In this document: positions 10,099-22,222 of the stretch, one piece after another
Numbering within the stretch: position 1 is the stretch's first letter
Layout of the letters: each line of letters opens with the position of its first letter
Origin: Nomia melanderi
Lineage: Eukaryota > Arthropoda > Insecta > Hymenoptera > Halictidae
Direction of reading: 5' to 3'
DNA: 64,000 nt
Assembly (NCBI RefSeq): GCF_051020985.1
Contig: NC_134999.1
Span: forward strand, 30,537,160 to 30,601,159
Notes under the pieces: model-generated
Told to the model about the DNA's origin: nothing
The model's input: only the letters and a program-made list of their open reading frames with translations
Database searches by the model: none
Made by a program: the position numbers and the translations under genes

Positions 10099-12098
10099 AT
10101 TCGAATGAAACTCAAATTATTCAAATTCAAATTATTTATTAACTTTTACCCACAATTAGCAACTGAAGAAAATTAGACACTTCGAAAAAGAATATAACCC
10201 AACTCATTTTTGTAAGCATTATTATTAATATAATCTGTGATTAAATACATAGAAAAATGTCCCAATGTGAATGTGTTAAATTATGGTAGACCGAGGTGAA
10301 TCGGATAAAAGTAAGACATGATAACTGGCGAATAAATTAAAATGATGAATATATTAACTATTCATTACTCGAAAATAACAAATAGATAGAATTTATTTAT
10401 TATTATTTATTCCTTATTTTGAATAACTTTCGCGAAACCCCGATGTCGAGTTCACTAGAAAATCGAAAGAAGAACGCGTCGTCTCGGTCGGGAAGAATTT
10501 TCCTTCTGAACTCGAGCGTAATTTTTGCTAATCACTTTCTTCCCCTTGATGGAAAATCCTAGCTGCTCGAGTTAATTAGCTCAACGAGAATATAAATGGT
10601 TGCGGGAACGTGGGTGCTTATCATTTTCGCGGGGAGAATCTGTTTTTCCGAGGGTGGAATATGTTGATTTTTTATTCTGAAATGTGCGTGACGCTTGTAC
10701 TTTCGTGGTAGCTTTTGTTTTTTGGCCTTTTGATCTTGTGTTTGGAGCTTTTGTTCATTGCATGCGGTTGGTTCTGTAATTCGTGAAAATGTTGGACTGC
10801 GAACACTTCAATTACTCCGGCAATATTAATATCTTGATATTTAACTTCCAATTTAATTGCTCTATCACTGAGTTTCATGATTTAAAATTCCTGTAAAATC
10901 AACCAATTTATTTCACGTCAATTTTTAAAAATTCCAATCTTGTACTTTACATAAAAATCCTCAGCGTAACAGCAAGATACGTAAAATAATAATAACAGTA
11001 ATATATAATGAAAAATGATATAAAGTATATAATACAAAATAAATAATAAAATCCAATAATATAATAATAATAATAAGACACAGAATATCATTAGAACCAA
11101 AGATCTCGATATAATTATGCCATTTTTCTGAAAATGGTACAAGTCCATTTTGAAAAAAATGAATTAATAGTACTTTTAATGAGATATAAATATCTTGAGA
11201 GACGATAATAATAATATCGTGAGATATAAAATTACTAAAGAAAATGAACGATTTTTTAGTCGCACTTATTTCACTTTCAAAGAAAACATTTTTACGATAA
11301 CATCTCACTTCTTTTGAATCAAGTTAAACTTCTTTCGATTAATTTATGAAAATATCGTACACCATAGATAGTGTGATTATAAACATAAAAGAAGGATACC
11401 TATATCTCACTGAACTACCATTAGCTCGTTTTCCTCAAAAATGGCCCACGCCACTTTCGATAAAAAAAACGGGCGCAATTAATATCCCTGTGCCGCCATT
11501 TTGTCGGCGTTCTAAAAACCGTGTTGTCGACAGGAAGCGAAAGCCAGATCTCGGCAATCATAAGCAGCCTAATCCTCTTAAACGTGAAGAATGGTATCAT
11601 CATCCTTCCTCTCGGGGCCGCGTCTTCAAACACGCTGAGTCGCCGGCGATGAAAAAGCGCCCTTAGCATAGGTTAACTAGCTCGGTAAGGTCGCGATGGC
11701 GATTATCACGCCTACGGCTCGCGAGATCTTGATGCGCCTTTAGCAAGAAATCTGTCGGCAGATTGCCGGCGCGCCGTTCCACGGAAACATAATTGAAACA
11801 TCAAATGAATCCTTAATTTTAATCCGCCCGCCTCCGGTTTTTATATTTCTCGGCCGTGGCGTTGAAGCACGTCCACTGCTCGATTCAACGGAATCGAAAA
11901 GGATATCTTGTCTCAGGCGAAATGAATTTTTCTCTTGCAAATGCTCTTCGTTAGCTACAGTAATTCGGTTGTTGGAATTTAAATGAACGTTTGAGAATGC
12001 ATTACTTCTCTCGGCTCGCTTCCGGAAGGATGGAAATAAATAACGTTTGACTAGAGTTAACATGGTTAGTGAGATAAAGAATAAAATTGGAGCGAGGA
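10099..12098. other. Non-coding stretch, no gene recognised
   Basis: AT-rich DNA with ATA/TAA-rich low complexity at 10980-11080 and mixed-composition patches at 10420-10660 and 11420-12060. Overlapping frames on opposite strands (11346-11666 plus, 11421-11669 minus, 11740-12063 minus) have no known motif. I see no repeat or RNA gene. Confidence 0.45.
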
Positions 12099-12152
12099 AT
12101 AATTGTATAATTGTATAATAATTGTATAATAATTGTATAATAATTGTATAAT
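12099..12152 (+). repeat. 12-bp tandem repeat (AATTGTATAATA)n
   Basis: About four and a half units of AATTGTATAATA, the first shortened. Nearly exact, so probably young and length-variable. Confidence 0.95.
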
Positions 12153-12637
12153 GAATGAGGTTGAATTAGACGTTTATCATAATAAACTTTTGCGTCGGAG
12201 AACGGTGAAAGAAGAGAAGTTTCCCTTTGATTTTGGTTTAGTAAGTTGTTTCGTAATAAATGAATTCGGAATTGATACGATAAAATTGATTAAAGAAACG
12301 AAGTAGAATGGAAATTGAGAGATTCAAAGGTGATTAATGAAATTATTGCGTTGCCTTTAATTGGTAATGATGTAGGATACTTTTGTCTAGTAAAGTTCAT
12401 TTATTTTTCATTCTAGTTTCTGTTAAATCTCCGGAAATGAATATTTGAAGAGTCAGGTTTTAGTATTGATATAATAAGGAATTTAAAAGTAATCATTATG
12501 CTCGAGCTTGAATCTTAAATTATTACTTTCTACGCTGCCTGTAGGATTCCTATGGAGAACGAAGTTTTCTGTGAGACATTGAGAGCAGCGTCCACTTAAA
12601 ATTGCAACGATCTAGAATAAAAAGTTTATAAAAATGT

Positions 12638-12956
12638 CTACCTTACGAGCAAAAGTATCTCATCTGTAGAGAATGAACAGAATTCTTTATCTGACATGGT
12701 GCAGTGCTTCTTTTGCAGAGATACCATAGAATTTTTCATGAAAAGACCAAAGACAAGTTCAAATATAATTTTGTGTCTCAACATAGACTCGGTTATCTCC
12801 GTACATCCTGATGCATTTATCAGAAGCAATCTCTCCGGAGATTTGACTCTGCTTCTCAAGGAGGACGTGTATTAGTTTCAAGATATTACCTTGGAATTTA
12901 GGTAACTCTACGCGCAGACGTCTGATAGAGAATTTTGAACCAATATTATGCGCCAT
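12638..12956 (-). pseudogene. Possible degenerate retroelement gag-like fragment
   Basis: Two overlapping minus-strand frames lie here. The upstream one (12956-12759) contains LRVELPKFQGN, a word like the LPKxELPxFxG signature near the start of the gag domain (DUF1759) of BEL/Pao and related insect retroelements. The downstream one (12859-12638) contains FGLFMKNSM and a later MSDKEF, loosely like what follows in that domain. They would need a frameshift, and about 45 unexplained residues lie between. No protease, reverse transcriptase or integrase is nearby and no LTR is seen. This is pattern recognition only. Confidence 0.2.
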
Positions 12957-13701
12957 ATTTTCCTCGATATGAATGAGATTAATTAAACTATTTCTGCGAG
13001 ACAGATCCCTAACGTCTACAGTTAATAAATTTCGATAACAACTAATAATTGTTTGGTGTTTAGTATTAGTTAATAATAATGAATAACTATTTTTCGTTTA
13101 TAGGAATACTGTAAAATATTACAAGGTTATGTGAATATAATTTATTGCAATTACAGTATTGTTATAAGATATTGAACACTATAGTTATATAACAAAACAG
13201 ACACAAATGTGTTCTCTCACTGAATTTCACAATAATTAGTCATTTCAATTAATTTTAATTAAATGATTTATTTAGATTATTATTCATTTCAATATAATCT
13301 ATCATAATCGACAGGGTACGTCGTATCAATGATCACCGCGACAAATTCGATCTTCGTTCCAATAGAATTCCAACTGCAATTTACACTACAAGGTGTAATA
13401 CCGTCATTAACCCCAAAACAATACGAACCAATTCGTACCGCAATAATATACAACACATGGACATTTGCGCTATTAATAGTGAATTGCAAAATCTATCTCT
13501 CAGAGATATGAACTCGTTACCTAAATAGCATTCTCGCACGTTTATGTCGATTCTAGTTTCGTATTTACCATAGAAAAAATAATTTTGTGGTAATATATAA
13601 GATGATACTCTAAAGATCGAAGGCTGTTGTTTGTTCTACTAAATTTTGCCAAAACTTTCCTCCGTTGTATTATCGCATAAAGGGTACGGAATATATTACT
13701 T
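12957..13701. other. AT-rich non-coding stretch
   Basis: No recognisable gene. Two 60-66 codon frames overlap on opposite strands at 13289-13511 and show no motif. Confidence 0.5.
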
Positions 13702-13917
13702 TTAACACTATAACAACCGAACGTTTAATATAATTAATATGCAACTCTTATAAAAATGTAAGAATACATTTTTGTCGATTTCTCCGTATATTTATTATCA
13801 CAGGGAAGCTATTTATTCATAAAATCATTTCGGATATTTGACACTTTCAAGACATCAACAATTACAAAATAAGAAAACTGAAATCCATCGTTCTAACGTG
13901 AGTAGTGCTAGTGTTAA
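13702..13917 (+). mobile_element. Family A-like piggyBac-type MITE (216 bp)
   Basis: Starts TTAACACTATAACAACCGAA and ends GTAGTGCTAGTGTTAA; the two ends are inverted versions of each other with mismatches, and TTAA is at both borders. Near the right end it has CAACAATTACAAAATAAGAAA, similar to the inner right end of the element at 62792. No coding capacity. A more decayed relative may lie at 18255-18443. Confidence 0.7.
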
Positions 13918-13972
13918 AATTAGTTTTAGAATTTAAGTCTTATGATTACAATTTCCTAAAATCATCGCGAGA

Positions 13973-14047
13973 ATAACACTTTGAATGCCGCATGATTTCC
14001 CACAGCAAGGAACGATAGAATAAACTGCTCCTGAAACTAGTGTTAAG
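13973..14047 (+). mobile_element. Short deletion derivative with mixed ends (75 bp)
   Basis: The left end ATAACACTTTGAATGCCGCA matches family B, while the right end CTGAAACTAGTGTTAA matches family A. Almost no interior remains. It may be an internally deleted or recombined element. The left TTAA has changed to ATAA. Confidence 0.45.
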
Positions 14048-14777
14048 GAATTATTGAAAGAATTGATTTAGCAACACTCGGACTACAATATAACCGAATT
14101 AAGATTCTAATAAGAGCACTCTTATAGTTCTTCTAAAATGTTTAAGAAAAATCATTGAAATCGCTCGACGGTTCTACCGTTAAAGCCGCCACGCCCCGCC
14201 GAAACTCGAGCGAGCAAAAATCCGCCCACGCAGTTCAAGCGTCGCGGTCATATTAAATTTCGCCCTCCGCGCCGCGCTTCCATAAAGCCATTAAGATAAT
14301 ACTGTCAACGTCAGAGCGATTGGGTCTCTCTCGCCTCGCATCCGCGCCCGCCAACTCGCGAGAGTGCTCTGATCGATCAAATCTCTGACCCAAAAAGTTC
14401 TATCCTCGCCGAATTACAAAGAACTAAAAAAAAAAAAGGGGGCAGAAGAAAAAGCACAACAGATAGCGCGAACAGAAATCGAGGACAGAAAAATCCAGCC
14501 GACCCGGAATGTTCGAACAAAAGCACATTTCCCCGCGGTCCGATTTTTCCGATCCTAGTAGCTCGCGCGAGTAGCTCGTTTCGCTAACGAGCGCCGGTTT
14601 AAGCCTGATTCACACTAGCGGCTACGGTACAGTCAATCGCGACGGGCCAGTCAATATTGCTCGGTACCGCTGATGCTTTCGATCGTTAGCGTGAACCGAG
14701 TCTTAATGATCAAGTTAAATCTGCTAGGATTTCGATTACTGGCAAAGCGATTTCATGGTCGACAGATTTTCAGGTGA
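14048..14777. other. CpG-rich island, no gene recognised
   Basis: GC-rich from about 14160 to 14720, with a poly-A run at 14427-14438. At about 14600-14707 the edges read TTTAAGCCTGATTCACACTA and, inverted, TTAAGACTCGGTTCACGCTA, an imperfect 22-bp inverted repeat around 65 bp of sequence. This could be another tiny TTAA element or chance. No open frame of note. Confidence 0.4.
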
Positions 14778-15132
14778 CTTAACACATTCGAGACTGGTGG
14801 GAATGTTGTTTGTCGGTTCTTGGAACAATTATAAACAATCGAAATGGACAATGGAAAGGCAATTATAAAGTCGATTCAGAACCGATATAATATTGGTTCT
14901 GAAGATCCAGAATTGAAACCGATATAATACATAACAGTTACAGTGATGCTCGGTTAAATTATTTGGCTTAACACATTCGAGACTGGTGGGAATGTTGTTT
15001 GTCGGTTCTTGGAACAATTATGAACAATCGAAATGGACAATCGAAAAGCAATTATAAAACCGATTCAGAACCAATATAATATTGGTTCTGAAGATCCAGA
15101 ATTGAAACCGATATAATACATAACAGTTACAG
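14778..15132 (+). repeat. Direct duplication, 166-bp unit at 189-bp period
   Basis: Copies at 14778-14943 and 14967-15132 start CTTAACACATTCGAGACTGG and end ATAACAGTTACAG, with about eight differences and a 23-bp non-repeated spacer. Each copy holds a smaller internal symmetry, ATTCAGAACC...GGTTCTGAAGATC, which can fold into a hairpin (about 14875-14911 and 15064-15100). Confidence 0.95.
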
Positions 15133-15829
15133 AAATCTGTTCGACTTAATTCCGCTGCATCCCCATTCTTTTCCGACTACTGAGTGTCTTGAGTTCAGTG
15201 CAACGCGACCCCAGTAGACAGGGATAGAAAATGAATGCATTGCGAGGAAAATAAGCAGGCGCAAGTTAAAGAGATGCGCCAAGTATAAATACCCAACGAA
15301 GAAAATTCAAGTGCAATAATTTCAATCTCTCCTTCCCAATAGAAGTACCGATGGAATGTTGAGGTCCTTGTCATTACAATGAATCCAAACGCGACGTAAA
15401 TCGGTCTAGTTTAACCCACTGTCGCAAACGACGGCTATAGTCATCCATTTTACAGACTGTACTAATGCATTCATTTGTTTATTCTTCAGTAATACATTGA
15501 ACAAAAATGACGTAGCAGTCCAGATAACATATAAGTTGATTTTGTGTACGATTTTTCATGACCTGAACAAGTCGAAACAAACAATTAAAGAAAATTACGA
15601 TTTTAAGTCGGTAAAACTACTCTGCTTTCCATCGCGTGTGGACAGAATTTAATGACAGCAGTCCCAGAAATTCACGATTTTCGGTGCACTGTATCTATTC
15701 CGTTTCGGATTACCGTATCAATTCTCTGCCTTTTGTGCTCGAGTCAATTTCTGGAAGCGAATAGCTGCCCCCTGTTTTTTTTTCTATTCGGTTAAATTCC
15801 ACTAGGTTCAATTGTGGTTCATTTTGATA
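15133..15829. other. Non-coding stretch, nothing recognised
   Basis: Mixed composition, no open frame above 60 codons, no repeat or transposon end seen. Confidence 0.5.
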
Positions 15830-16270
15830 ATTTGTGCGACGGATGGTCAAAGTGCTTCTGCGTCAAACATTCACCCAGACTAACGCTTCGAGCAGCAGAG
15901 AATGCTGCTTCTGGTGAGGAATAACTCCACCAAGAGCAAAATCGTGAAGAAGAATTAGAGAATGGATGTATTCAATTTTACATTGTATATTTTGTAAATT
16001 TGAGCAATTGTGATGGATGGACGTAGGTGCTTCTGCGTCAAATATTCATAGAGACTAATGCTACAAGGAACAGAGAATACTACTTCAGATAAAAAATGAC
16101 TCCATCAAGAGGAAAATAGCGAAGAAGAATTAAAGGAGAGCGCTTATTCAATTCTACATTCTATACTTTCTAAATTTGTACAATAGTAATGAAGGAGAAT
16201 GCTATTTGGGTTGAAGAATAACTCCACCAAGAGCAAAATGGTTAAGAAAAATTAGAAGAAGGGGCTTAAT
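15830..16270 (+). repeat. Two and a half copies of a diverged tandem repeat, period about 175 bp
   Basis: GTGCTTCTGCGTCAAA occurs at 15852 and 16027. AATAACTCCACCAAGAGCAA and its variants recur in copy 1, copy 2 and a partial copy 3 (16191-16270). Copies differ by many substitutions and a few indels. No reading frame is maintained. Confidence 0.9.
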
Positions 16271-16429
16271 CAATTTAATCTCAGATCTTGATTTCAGATT
16301 CAATTCGATCTGATTTGGGATCCAAAATTGTGGAATTTGATTTAATTTCAGTTCTTCCTAATTGTCTCAATCGGAACCGATATATGACAGTTTGAAACAG
16401 TTATTTTCGGGACCTCTTCAATCCCTGGT

Positions 16430-16870
16430 TATAGCGTGCAATTCCATCGTACCTTTGACCGGTGTGAATTAAGCCTTATCGAACCCCCTACTCCGCTCCG
16501 AGCACGGCCGGACCGGATGCCTATGATAATTTCGACGATGCGCTCGCTCCGCACCACGCGAGCACCTGATTACGATCTTCGCAGCCGTGATTCCGAAGCC
16601 CACGCCGCGCTGGCGAGCAAGGACGAGCCGCGTGGGCGTGCGGAGAGCACGTGCAAGGGTGCGTACCGCAGACGGAATGCATATGTATGCCGTGAAAGTC
16701 CGCATTCCTGACCGGTGGACGGATTGTCGCGCGGTTCGGGCAAGGTCGCCCCGGTATTCGGAGGATGAATCGCGATAATTGAATGGCACGATAAGTCACA
16801 GAATGCGATTCCACTGAATTTTTGCGGAGGTGGACCGGTGGGAGTACCCGCTCGATTCATCGGATTTTTG
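16430..16870. other. CpG-rich island with overlapping open frames on both strands
   Basis: The island is open in several frames at once (16436-16711, 16587-16778 plus; 16469-16789, 16521-16814, 16570-16860 minus). Simultaneous openness in five frames points to GC-driven loss of stop codons rather than to a gene. None of the translations is recognised. It could be a regulatory island. Confidence 0.5.
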
Positions 16871-17099
16871 AGGACACCGTAGGGGGGCTAGTTAAACGTT
16901 TGCGGGCTGCGCGGCTGACATTCGTGACCGGTGAATGGTAGTCGATGGCTTTGTCTGCTTTTGATTGGTTTTCTGGGATTTATTTGTAAATTGTTGGTGG
17001 TAAATTGATTGGATCAATTGGATGTTCGTTGTTCATGAGGAACTTGTTTATGCGTTTGTTCTTAATTCAGGCGGTTTCTGAAATAGTTTTGTTATATAG

Positions 17100-17265
17100 G
17101 AATTATTTGTTATTTGTTATTATTATTTTTATTATATGAGAATTATTTATTACTTTATTATTATTTCGATTATATGGGAATTACTAATTATTTATTTATT
17201 ATTCTTAGATCTATTACATAGGAATTATCTATTTATTTATTACTCTCATTACTGTTCTATAGAAA
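17100..17265 (+). repeat. Diverged AT-rich tandem repeat, unit about 40 bp
   Basis: GAATTA starts recur at 17100, 17140, 17178 and 17222, each followed by TATT/TTAT-rich sequence and a TATATGA/CATAG-like end. About four units of 38-44 bp. Confidence 0.7.
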
Positions 17266-17560
17266 TTTATTCCGAAAGATTCAATTATGATTATATATTG
17301 GGAACAATAATAGTTCCTTACCCTTTCTATGAATTTATCCATAATTTTCATTTGAAAAAGTTTGTTCTTTAATTTTATTCGAAATAATTCATTCTACGTT
17401 ATCGTTAAGAAACCTGTATTTGGAATTTTATCTTAAATCCTGTGCTGGATTTTACTATGTAAAGACTAAAATTTAGATAGTACGATCTTTAAGTATCTGA
17501 CTGGCATTTCGTGTAGTAGCCAGCACGCTAGAAGTATTATGAACGTAAGAAGAGTTTAAA

Positions 17561-17641
17561 GATAGCTTTGGTCGTGATCGTTAAGGCACAGCTCGTCAGT
17601 GATGAATCTCTAGATCGCAGGTTCGATTCTCGCTAGTCTGA
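17561..17641 (+). ncRNA. tRNA-like sequence (probable pseudogene or SINE head)
   Basis: An A-box-like TGGTCGTGATCGTTAAGGC (from 17569) and a B-box GGTTCGATTCT (17620-17630) are 51 bp apart, which fits a class II (Ser/Leu-type) tRNA or a tRNA-derived SINE. The TGGTCGTGATCG...TTAAGGC part resembles serine tRNA. The T stem has a mismatch (GCAGG/CTCGC), the acceptor stem pairs poorly (GATAGC against GCTAGTC) and no normal anticodon arm can be drawn, so it is not a working tRNA. No SINE tail is visible. Confidence 0.4.
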
Positions 17642-19158
17642 GTTCTTCTTCCTCCTCTCCCTATAATATTATTTCCTGGAATCCCATATTTATACTGTGG
17701 TATTATTTATTATTTATAACAATAATACCTCCATTGAGAAAACTTTCCTTCCTGTATTTCGAATCAATCAAGTGGTGGAAATATTTTCATAAAATACAAA
17801 CATGAGAAATAAAAAAGATACTCTGTTAATTTCTATGTGAGGCGCATCCGAATGGGGCAGAGCATTTTTATTCAAGAAAAATGTTCTACTATGGAGTACG
17901 CCAGATTAAAGTTGGCAGGCTAATTAACCTGTTTCGTCCACGATAGTCGATACAGGTCAGTCTCCTGACCTACATCTATGTTTCCTTTTTTTTCTCTTTT
18001 CAATTAATGGAAATATAAAGAATTCGGGAACAATAGAATCTTTTTTCTTCGACGCCTTTTTCATTAAATTGAACATAAAGTAAAGTGACATTAGATTGTG
18101 CAATTTTGCAATTTAAGAAGAAAAATGGAACAACAAATGGAAACAGTCGACAAATCTTCCACTAACAAACTGCAATTAAAAAGTCAGAGATTGACATTCA
18201 TGAAAGACTTTATTGTACTTCTCCTTTTACAGTTCCTTTAAGTGTGTATTTCATGATTAAAAATAACAACCCTCGCAAAGATAGCAATACATTTCTCTTC
18301 AATTCCTTCAAACAGTTATATATAAGTGAAACCATCAATTTACAAAATCATTTTTCATATTAAATACTTCGAAACTATCAATAATTGCAAAATAAAAAAA
18401 ATCTAAAACCCTTCATTCTGACCTACATATCGATTCTAACATCAACAACATAGAATCTTCCTTTGTTTCACTTTTGCCTGTAACTGCATCCAAACGCACG
18501 AGAGAAACTCGAATCAGACGCGGGCCACAATCGCTCGCACACGTACGTATGTAGGTAAATATGCCCCATAATTTCTAGTCCATGCGTTTCACCGGATATT
18601 TTTTCCTCAACTTTCTTCGCCCGGCTCGGTCGACGCCGCGGCGCCGAATTCCCACGGAATTTGCATTTTAAATCGTGCCCCGAAGCACGATTAATACGAT
18701 GCAATTAAATCGAAGTTAATTCCCGCCGTCGACCGACGACGTTTTGTTTTTTCTTTTTTCGATTTTTCATTACCTTTTTTCCTCCTTCCCGTCTCGCCTT
18801 CCTTTTCATCGGAATATTATTGGCTCGCGGTCACGGCGAAACGCTGATTATTCAGCGAACGTATAACAATTATCGGCGCTCGGCCCGGTACCCGCGGCGT
18901 TCCAATTATTCATTATATCTCGCGTTGCGTCCAGGATATGCGTCCGCATCTAGAACAATCAGCGGTCGATTTTTCGCCGAGTTGCATTAAGCGATAGTTT
19001 GTTCTTCGCTCTTGTTTTTCGAAGGTTTTTTTTTTATTGTTTTCCTGCGGCACGGGCGAACCGCGAATATCGATTCGCGTCGGATAGGCCGCTCCGAGCG
19101 GAATACGTTATGAAACTGTACGGTGGTGATTATTTCATTCGGCGGGAATGACGGTCAA
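17642..19158. other. Non-coding stretch, no gene recognised
   Basis: AT-rich to about 18480, then a CpG-bearing patch (18480-19150). A blurred family A-like copy may span 18255-18443: it shares the TATCAATAATTGCAAAATAA block with 13702-13917, and its ends are eroded. No gene seen. Confidence 0.4.
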
Positions 19159-19545
19159 ATACTAATTTTCTGATTGGTGTCTCGGGGAGAGAGTATACGC
19201 AGGTGGTCAAATGTTTGGAACCACTTGATATGTAATGTCACGAATTAAAAATTATATATCTTACAAATAAGGTAAAGGCATCCATAATTGAGCTGGTATC
19301 GGTAGTTGACCATTTTTCAGGGAAATAAGAAATAAGGTTTTTAAAATATACTGGTTGATAAAATAATCTGTCGATAAAGCCCCGATAGATATGTTGCAAC
19401 CTCTACTGACCGAACTCCGAAACATTTTTATTTGAATTTTCTGATTGGTGTCTCGAGGAGGAAATATAAACTGCTGGTCAAATATTTGGAACCACTTGAT
19501 ATCTAACGCGGATTAAAAATTATATCTTATAAATTTATATAAAGT
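19159..19545 (+). repeat. Direct repeat carrying a Tc1/mariner-like end, period about 271 bp
   Basis: Copies at 19159-19275 and 19432-19545 share ATTTTCTGATTGGTGTCTCG and then GGTCAAAT, one variable base, and TTTGGAACCACTTGATAT. The phrase GGTCAAA..TTTGG..CCACT resembles the terminal repeats of many Tc1/mariner elements, but both copies point the same way and no transposase is present. I read this as a duplicated transposon end, at moderate confidence. Confidence 0.7.
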
Positions 19546-22222
19546 AAAATAACAAAAATTTTATATCTTATAAATATATAAAATTAAGTAACAAAACACA
19601 CACACAAAATTCAGTACGCTGAATAAGTTGTACATATTTATACATATAATTATTTGATATACATTTAATTGTATGGAGAAGATAAAGCAAATTATTAACA
19701 GTTCTTTTATAAAGAATTAATTCATTTTGCATAGGAGTGTTTGAAAGTTTGATTTGAATAAATTCAGAATTATAATATTCTTTAATTGAATATTCAATAT
19801 TAACCATTTTCAAACCTTCACTAAAATAGACAATCACTCGTCATAACTCCTTCATAAATTAGTCTATGTGCATTTTTATGAACATAGAGAAGCTACTCAT
19901 TAATGACAAAGTATTTCATAAAAGAAGTATCTAAAGTGCTTATTATTTAACATAAAACCTCGCTGCACCCACTATATTTAATTTGCTATAAAAGAAAAAT
20001 CACTTCCAGTAAACAACTTCACTAAACATTCAGTATTCCCTGAATTAATGAAAATTTAATATTTATTAGCCAGTGATATTTACAATTCTATATAACGTGT
20101 CTCACGGTTCTGATACAAATCAAAGTGGACAGGAATTCCTCTCCGGGAAATGCCAGCTGTTACCTGTTTAATAAATCTATCGCGGAGAAGATTAATTTAT
20201 TACTTTAATATACTTGCTGTATCGTGATGTTCCCGTTTCTTTCGCGAAGGATCTTACAGTCTTACATTAACGAGAAATATCATCTTGAACATGACTTTCA
20301 CGTTGCTACTCATTCATCTGGGCAACTAGTTTCACGCGATTACCGGCGTTAAAGCAGCTGGCATCAACATTAAGACACGTTTCGTTTTTTAGAAGAAGAG
20401 AACGACGACATTTTTACTCCTGCTGAATGATGCTGAAGGAGTTTCTAATGCTCAGGACGTCTCGATGGTCTTCAGCGTTAGTCCGGTTTTTTTAACCTTT
20501 AAAACATGTCAGGAATCATTCAGCAATATCATACTTCATCTTCTTAAGCGAAGAGTACATAAGGAAAGTTCATTCTCTTTGAATAAATTCGTTTGGAAAG
20601 TAAATTTGCAATGTTTCAAGGATACATTTGTTTCGAGTTACCTTGCTTTCGAACTACTGTGAGTTGCTGTTGCAGTGAATTTGCTTTAATAATATTGAAT
20701 ATTGTTTCCATTATGAAAGTTTCGAATTACCAGTTTGGAGAGCTTGATTTAAATAACGGTAAAGGGGAGGAACATAAAAATTGATCATCAGTAATCTCCG
20801 CAAAATTCTACATTATTTTCTATAATATTCACTGCACGACTTACAATAATTTCTAATGTGTTATTTACAAACTATTGATATATCCCAATTACCTATGTAT
20901 AAATTAAATGCGATAGCGGAAACATTAACAGCATTACAAGTTCGAAAACAGCAGTCACATACACCTATTGGCATCTCGTTGGTTTATTTCATTTTGCATA
21001 GCAAATTAACTAATGAAATTATGTAATTAACTTAAACTTTTACTCTCTCAGACGTGAAAGTTCAACGTCATTGTAATTTCAAAATTACAAGGTATGTACG
21101 CTTTAATGCCATTACTAAAACTATCGAATACACTATCAATCAGTATTTACACGTTGACATTTCTTAATTTCATTGTTCAAAACATGTTTTCTCGGCCTTA
21201 CAATAACTGGCCGGGTGACCAATGGACACACCTCGCCTTTACGACGAGTGTGACCAATGGATTAAAGATAGTACAACACATTACAAAAATCCTTCCGGTA
21301 ACAGGAGTGAATAATTATAATTAAACATGACTAGTAAAGATAGAGTGCGAACAACGGTACAGTAGAATAAAATAAAATAAAACAGAATAACATAAAGTAG
21401 ACTAGAATATATTAGTTAAAGTAAAATAAAATATCGTATAATACGTTATTGCAAAAGTATGCTTAAAAATGGTTAACAGAAAATAAAAAGGAAATGACAG
21501 ATAAAAGTAGAAAAGGTGCAAGTGAATAGATAAAACATACTAAAATATAGAATAGTGTTAATTTTATACTACATACATTTTTTTACGGTCACAAACAAAA
21601 ATTCGACCGATAAAAGGTCAAACTCTTCTACCTAATATAAACGTTCCATCGATTTGATTTCTTTCAAACTGAAAACACAGGAAAGATCGTCACACGGAGC
21701 CATCAAATTCGTCATATTGCTCGGTCTGTCGCGTTATACGTCGCAGCGAGCGCGTTGCGAGCATTGAAAAAAAAGCCGGTCTCCGGGAAAATATTACGGG
21801 GGTTTTGCCGCCGCCGCCGCGGAACGGATGTATCGTTAATTACTTTTTCTCCGTGGGCCAGACGAAGGCAACTTGCATTCCCCGGCCGTCGAACGATATT
21901 GCCGAATCGTTCGATGTGTTTCCGCGCGGATTCCGACTGGCTTTGAATAATGGCGGCGCGGCGCCGCGAACAACGCTGAAAACTGAGAATTAATAACGGT
22001 AATTCGTCGAGACCGACCGAATTTCCAATGCCCGTGTAACATTCCGACGTCACGTCACCTATGAACCCGACGAACACCTTTTTCCCTTTCTCCTTTTATT
22101 TCTAAGCGCAGCGTTTGCGCTGGGAAAACAATTGTATAAACTTCGGTTTGAACTGGTAGGGACACTTTTAAAGAAATAATAGCATAAAAAGTTGTTAAAT
22201 AGTTTTTAACATTTTTTCTGAA
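19546..22222. other. Non-coding stretch, no gene recognised
   Basis: AT-rich throughout, with an (AAAAT)-like low-complexity patch at 21366-21390 and a CpG-rich island at 21715-22080 whose open frames overlap on both strands. GTGACCAATGGA is repeated at 21216 and 21250. No coding gene, RNA or complete element recognised. Confidence 0.45.

Noticed and set aside
14600..14707. Imperfect 22-bp inverted repeat suggesting a tiny TTAA element
   Set aside because: Several mismatches and only one copy; noted in the island description but not called as an element.
18255..18443. Possible old family A copy
   Set aside because: Only one internal block is convincing and both ends are unreadable; mentioned in the surrounding block but not called.
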